A DNA stretch of 8,643 nt from Actinomycetes bacterium. GTDB taxonomy: Bacteria; Actinomycetota; Acidimicrobiia; Acidimicrobiales; UBA8190. Positions 6,238-8,643 of the stretch are shown here, in pieces (position 1 is the first letter of the stretch; each line of letters opens with the position of its first letter). The position numbers and the translations under genes are program-made. The stretch is taken from the NCBI GenBank assembly GCA_021779775.1, contig JAJYAB010000062.1:1-8643 (forward strand), written 5' to 3'. The notes under the pieces are model-generated. The model was not told the DNA's origin. It did not search any database and worked only from the letters and a program-made list of their open reading frames with translations.

Positions 6238-6309
6238 TCGGGGGTGGTGTAATCGGCAACACGACAGGTTCTGGCCCTGTTATTGGGGGTTCGAGTCCTC
6301 CCCCCCGAG
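6238..6309 (+). tRNA. tRNA-Gln (anticodon CUG)
   Basis: The full cloverleaf can be traced. The acceptor stem TCGGGGG (6238-6244) pairs with CCCCCGA (6302-6308), and G6309 is the discriminator. The D arm is GTG...CAC (6247-6262). The anticodon stem is ACAGG/CCTGT (6264-6268, 6276-6280) with loop TTCTGGC and anticodon CTG at 6271-6273, reading CAG. The T arm is GGGGG/CCTCC around TTCGAGT (6285-6301). The variable loop is four bases. CCA is not encoded. It is intact although its 3' end is the boundary of an island remnant. Confidence 0.95.
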
Positions 6310-6312
6310 CTC
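6285..6312. other. Attachment site half (tRNA side)
   Basis: This is the 28-bp direct-repeat copy that forms the T-arm, acceptor 3' strand and discriminator of tRNA-Gln plus three following bases. It matches 8038-8065 except at position 6300 (C here, T at 8053). Similarity stops abruptly outside the block. Confidence 0.65.
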
Positions 6313-6321
6313 AATCTGCAA

Positions 6322-6349
6322 GGCAAAGCCGCTGGTGACGGGCTTTGCC
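6322..6349. terminator. Hairpin terminator after tRNA-Gln
   Basis: GGCAAAGCC (6322-6330) pairs perfectly with GGCTTTGCC (6341-6349) around a 10-base loop, 12 bases after the tRNA. There is no T-run, which is usual in high-GC Actinobacteria. By the island model this hairpin came with the inserted DNA. It could also serve the converging integrase remnant. Confidence 0.7.
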
Positions 6350-6380
6350 GCGTGTGTGAAGTACCACGAAGTGCAGTCTG

Positions 6381-6398
6381 TGGTCACAAGTTGGTCAC
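6381..6398. other. Possible arm-type integrase sites
   Basis: TGGTCAC occurs twice in the same orientation at 6381-6387 and 6392-6398, an 11-bp period. It lies in the non-coding stretch between the attachment site and the integrase remnant, where arm-type sites of tyrosine integrases are found. Two 7-base matches are weak evidence. Confidence 0.25.
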
Positions 6399-6515
6399 CA
6401 AGAGTCCGGATGGCGTGGTGGCGCAGGAAGTCCCTCGACGCGATGGCCTCGCGCCTGGAGGAGCTCGACGCCCTCAAGTGCACCGTCTGTGACGCTGGAC
6501 TGATGAGCGGTGGCT

Positions 6516-6927
6516 CTACCCGAGGATGAGGGCGGCCACCTTCTCCTGCGCGCCCGTCTGCATCCCGGCCGACGCGTCGCCCACGTATGACCGGGTGATA
6601 GGGGAGTCCGTCTGGGCGGCAGAAGATCAGGTCGCTGTTGGGGGAGTGGCCCTCGTCGCCGGGTTGACGATCAGACGCTGCCAGCGCACGGCGTCCTCGA
6701 AGGTGCCCGACAGGATCGTGTGCATGTACCTGACGGTGCGCGCCTTGAGTCCAGGCGACTGGTTGCCGCGCTGGCGGCCAATCGGCCGTCAGGTAATCAC
6801 CGAGCGTCTGTCGCTTCGGAGGGGCGTAGGTCGCCGTGGCGACCGATCGACGCAGCTTGTCCAGCTCCTCCTGCGCGGCCCTCTTTGTCGGGAAGCCGCG
6901 GCGCTTCGCCTGACGGCGCTTGCCGTC
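6516..6927 (-). pseudogene. Tyrosine-type phage/island integrase, frameshifted and internally deleted
   Basis: Four recognisable pieces lie in order but in alternating frames. Piece 1 (6927-6778) reads GKRRQAKRRGFPTKRAAQEE and on to QTLGDYLTADW, the N-terminal arm-binding domain. Piece 2 (6752-6627) reads LKARTVRYMHTILSGTFEDA then VRWQRLIVNPATRATPP, the core-binding domain, in a second frame. Piece 3 (from 6639) returns to the first frame with NSDLIFCRPDGLPYHP, from the start of the catalytic domain. Piece 4 reads SYVGDASAGMQTGAQEKVAA then LILG and stops at 6518-6516, the usual C-terminus. About 40 residues are missing between pieces 1 and 2. The block with the catalytic Arg and HxxR is missing between pieces 3 and 4. 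A TGA lies upstream of piece 1 and no start was found. Intact relatives are about 370-400 residues. It cannot be functional. Confidence 0.85.
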
Positions 6928-6994
6928 GGTCGCCCGAGCAGCCCGAGGGTGCAGTCAGGGAGCGGTGGTGTCGGATCCTGCAGTGGAGGCGTTA

Positions 6995-7024
6995 GTTCGA
7001 CACCAAATCGTTCGACACCAGATC
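6995..7024. repeat. 15-bp tandem repeat upstream of the cupin gene
   Basis: GTTCGACACCAAATC is followed by GTTCGACACCAGATC, one mismatch, and then GTTGGG. It ends 52 bases before the cupin start, so it could be an operator or just another slippage duplication. No clear promoter hexamers were found between it and the gene. Confidence 0.8.
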
Positions 7025-7076
7025 GTTGGGACTGCACCGTCGTGCTCGTGACCGGACATTGGAATAGGCCCGATCG

Positions 7077-7478
7077 GTGCGCAAGACTGCCCCTGTGAAC
7101 GATTCCGAGCCCGTGCGCCTCGTATCTCCGAGTGAGCGGACCGAGTCCGACTCTGCCGGCGGGGCGATTCGTGAGCGGGCCATCGAGGTGGACGGGATGT
7201 GGTCCGGTTTCGTCCGGACCGCGCCCGGTATGGACTCCGGCTGGCATCACCACGGCGATTACGAGACCTCGATCTACGTGGCTCGAGGATCGCTGTGCAT
7301 GGAGTCGGGGCCCGGGGGCACCCACGTGACCTTGGCATCCGAAGGCGACTTCCTCCACGTGCCCCGAGGTGCCATCCACCGGGAGCGCAATGACGGTGAC
7401 CAGGAGAGCCACCTCGTCGTAGTCCGGGCCGGCCACGGCGTGCCGACCATGAAAGTGGACGGGCCGGCGCCCCGATGA
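7077..7478 (+). CDS. Single-domain cupin protein
   Basis: A small metal-binding beta-barrel of the cupin_2 type, 133 residues; the substrate cannot be told from sequence. Motif 1 is PGMDSGWHHHGDYETSIYVA with likely ligands H57, H59 and E63. Motif 2 is EGDFLHVPRGAIHRERN, an exact G(X)5PxG(X)2H(X)3N match with ligand H101. All four usual metal ligands are present, so the protein looks intact and probably active. The start is GTG 7077 or GTG 7095; the longer is listed because GGAATAGG (7061-7068) lies upstream, but both ribosome binding sites are poor. It stands alone between an integrase remnant and a DUF4338 remnant, with no operon partners. It is the only intact gene inside the proposed island. 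A role in sugar, dioxygenase-type or signal metabolism would be guesswork. Confidence 0.85.
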   Translation: MRKTAPVNDSEPVRLVSPSERTESDSAGGAIRERAIEVDGMWSGFVRTAPGMDSGWHHHGDYETSIYVARGSLCMESGPGGTHVTLASEGDFLHVPRGAIHRERNDGDQESHLVVVRAGHGVPTMKVDGPAPR

Positions 7479-7530
7479 TGCTCGATCACGGTCGTGCTCG
7501 AGGAGGGGCTCGAGGTGAGACCGATCGGGA

Positions 7531-7919
7531 TTGGCGCCTCCACAAACCTTCGTCCGTAGTGTGCGGATGTGGTGGTTCGTCGGCCAGGCAGGGCTGAACG
7601 CCGCCCCGATCGGTGCTCGGGACGGTAGTCGGTTCGACGCTGAGCTCGACGAGCACCACTGGCTTGGCCACCGGATGGTCGGCGAGACGATGCGCTACGT
7701 CGCTCCGAACCAGCGCTTTTGCATCCTTCCATCGGGTTGTCGCCAGAATGCCGCATCTGCGGTGATGAGCAGGACCTTGAAGAGGCTCTCCACGGACTGG
7801 GTGGAGGGATGGGGCCATCCGGTCCTCTCGGTCGAGACCTTCGTCAATCCCTCCCACCACATAGGGACCTGTTGCGGAGCGTCTGGACTGCCCTGGGTTC
7901 GGTGGAGGCAGGCCATTGA
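7531..7919 (+). pseudogene. DUF4338 (DruA-like) gene, internally deleted and frameshifted
   Basis: Recognisable DUF4338 segments in order are FDAELDEHHWLGHRMVGETM then RYVA, NQRFCILP, and LKRLSTDWVEGWGHPVLSVE then TFVNPSHHIGTC. In full-length relatives about 35 residues (typically with a WLALLGWGSAA-like stretch) lie between RYVA and NxRF; here they are gone in frame. After TFVNPSHHIGTC the frame breaks near 7875-7890: the expected WTALGS continuation is in another frame (RSVWTALGSVEAGH, stop 7917-7919), while the original frame runs on to 7929 as unrelated sequence. The N-terminal domain of full proteins is absent, and the true 5' boundary is unclear. DUF4338 includes DruA of Druantia anti-phage systems and many solitary, often multicopy genes tied to mobile DNA. 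Nothing else of Druantia is here. The family call rests on remembered consensus. Confidence 0.7.
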
Positions 7920-8037
7920 GCGTTCGTGAGCGCGGTATCGATGGTCTGTATGGCGGTGATGGCCGGCCGTGCATCCGCCTCGGCCTGAGCGCTCGTCGTG
8001 TTGTTGGTCCATGCTCCGGCCTTGGTTCCGAACGGGC

Positions 8038-8065
8038 GGGGGTTCGAGTCCTTCCCCCCGAGCTC
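8038..8065. other. Attachment site half (distal side), tRNA-Gln 3' fragment
   Basis: This repeats the T-arm, acceptor strand and discriminator of tRNA-Gln with one mismatch in 28. The sequence upstream does not supply D or anticodon arms, nor a matching 5' acceptor strand, so this is a fragment and not a second tRNA. Confidence 0.65.
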
Positions 8066-8090
8066 TCGCCGCGCGCCGTGCAGCGAGCTG

Positions 8091-8124
8091 CCAAACCCCG
8101 ACCGGTTCGGAGGCCGGGGTTTGG
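8091..8124. terminator. Strong hairpin, probably the original tRNA-Gln terminator
   Basis: CCAAACCCCG (8091-8100) pairs with CGGGGTTTGG (8115-8124), ten perfect base pairs, with CC/GG inside able to extend it. There is no T-run. It lies 25 bases after the distal tRNA fragment, as a tRNA terminator would. By the island model it ended tRNA-Gln transcription before integration. The surrounding 7930-8188 stretch holds no gene I can support apart from this and the attachment copy. Confidence 0.7.
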
Positions 8125-8188
8125 CCGCGCATGACGGTGGTCGGAGCCGGGTATGGCGCGCGCACATGTGAGCTTGGAGGTGTGTCCG

Positions 8189-8605
8189 ATGCCTGCAGGA
8201 CAGGAGATGCCATCGACGGTCCGCCGTTCCACCGCCAAGGCCCAGCGGACCTGGTCGAAGACCCACGACCACGCTGTCGAGGAGTACGGCGAAGGTGAGC
8301 GTGCGCACCGGACCGCGTACGGAGCGTTGAAGCACTCGTTCGAGAAGATCGGCGACCACTGGGAGCCGAAGGGCGGCAACGGTCCGAGCGACCCGAGGTC
8401 GAAACGGTCCACCGCCGCCAAGCAGCGCGGATCGGGTGCCACTGCCGGCGGGGTAGATGTCGAAGGTCACACGAAGCAGGAGCTGTACGACCGAGCCAAG
8501 CGACTGGGCGTAGCTGGTCGCTCGTCGATGAGCAAGCTCCAGCTGGGCCAGGCAATCGCCAGAGCGCAAGCGTCGCCACCGGGCCGACGGGGTCGCACGG
8601 GCTAG
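8189..8605 (+). CDS. chaB: ChaB family protein with C-terminal Rho-N/SAP-like domain
   Basis: The N-terminal 60 or so residues form a ChaB domain: MPSTVRRSTAKAQRTWSKTH, then EEYGEGERAHRTAYGALKHS and FEKIGDHWEPKG. ChaB was named as a putative regulator of the cation transporter ChaA in E. coli, but its biochemical role is poorly known; actinobacterial copies are small soluble proteins. After a Lys/Arg/Ser-rich linker (about 63-85), residues about 87-125 (GGVDVEGHTKQELYDRAKRL then GVAGRSSMSKLQLGQAI) resemble the short helical Rho-N or SAP-like module that often ends actinobacterial ChaB proteins and may bind nucleic acid. The ATG at 8189 has GGAGGT at 8176-8181 with seven-base spacing, which decides against the upstream ATG at 8153. 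It is 138 residues long and looks intact. It lies outside the island and is probably its own transcript; no promoter was clear. Confidence 0.88.
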   Translation: MPAGQEMPSTVRRSTAKAQRTWSKTHDHAVEEYGEGERAHRTAYGALKHSFEKIGDHWEPKGGNGPSDPRSKRSTAAKQRGSGATAGGVDVEGHTKQELYDRAKRLGVAGRSSMSKLQLGQAIARAQASPPGRRGRTG

Positions 8606-8643
8606 CCTGGCGACGGTTCGGGGGCATCGACAGGCATCCGCTC

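Larger units (their letters stand above)
6285..8065. mobile_element. Decayed integrated island in the 3' end of tRNA-Gln
   Basis: The T-arm and acceptor end of tRNA-Gln (6285-6312) is repeated at 8038-8065 with one mismatch in 28 bases, enclosing about 1.75 kb. Just inside the tRNA side is a tyrosine integrase remnant on the minus strand reading toward the tRNA. That is the usual arrangement for islands that use a tRNA 3' end as attachment site. The interior also holds one intact cupin gene and a broken DUF4338 gene. With the integrase dead and the element very short, it looks like a deletion remnant that can no longer move by itself. The alternative, a chance tRNA-fragment duplication, is less likely given the adjacent integrase. 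Confidence 0.65.

Noticed and set aside
6526..7098. Plus-strand frame of 190 codons
   Set aside because: It is antisense to the integrase fragments, has no family resemblance, and its composition matches shadow frames.
7991..8062. A second complete tRNA ending at 8062
   Set aside because: The 3' end matches tRNA-Gln, but no 5' strand complementary to CCCCCGA, and no D or anticodon arms, could be folded from the upstream bases.
8603..8624. Another tRNA start, because TAGCCT followed by GTTCGGGGG resembles the tRNA-Gln leader
   Set aside because: The TAG is the chaB stop, the spacing differs (13 versus 18 bases), and the window ends before a cloverleaf could be tested.

Overview
This is high-GC actinobacterial DNA, most likely from the class Acidimicrobiia. 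The pointers are a mycofactocin gene set, many GTG starts, very high GC at third codon positions, and a secreted protein ending in the GYWLVASDGGIFSFGDA-type repeat common in that class. The taxonomic call is inference; no 16S or other marker is present.

Layout. (1) Positions 1-1625, minus strand: the start of a mycofactocin operon in the order mftA, mftB, mftC. mftC runs off the left edge. Each pair overlaps by exactly 11 bp with the same GTG-N5-TGA geometry. MftA is the ribosomally made precursor ending IDGMCGVY, MftB the carrier that presents it, and MftC the radical SAM/SPASM enzyme acting on the terminal Val-Tyr. (2) Positions 1626-1897: a divergent intergenic region with a likely extended -10 promoter, a 13-bp palindrome and a 26-bp tandem repeat. 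(3) Positions 1898-4342, plus strand: a secreted protein of about 814 residues with four Ig-like repeats and a C-terminal 42-residue repeat. (4) Positions 4503-6309, plus strand: a [3Fe-4S] ferredoxin, gltX 3 bp behind it, then tRNA-Gln(CUG). GluRS next to tRNA-Gln fits the indirect route in which GluRS charges tRNA-Gln with Glu and an amidotransferase converts it. (5) Positions 6285-8065: a decayed island of about 1.78 kb in the 3' end of tRNA-Gln. It is bounded by a 28-bp direct repeat with one mismatch (T-arm plus acceptor end). It holds a frameshifted, deleted tyrosine integrase on the minus strand, one intact cupin gene, and a broken DUF4338 (DruA-like) gene. (6) Positions 8066-8643: the presumed pre-integration flank of the tRNA, with a strong hairpin and then an intact chaB-family gene.

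A second theme runs across the window. Short tandem duplications of 9, 14, 15, 24/25, 26 and 32 bp turn up repeatedly, inside coding sequence (nearly always in multiples of three) and between genes. Several alter proteins at functional points: the SPASM cysteines of MftC, the leader of MftA, and the same loop in two Ig-like repeats.

I found no complete novel defence or mobile system. The most unusual items are the tandem expansions in the mycofactocin genes and the tRNA-Gln island remnant, which six-frame ORF calling hides because its integrase is scattered over two frames.
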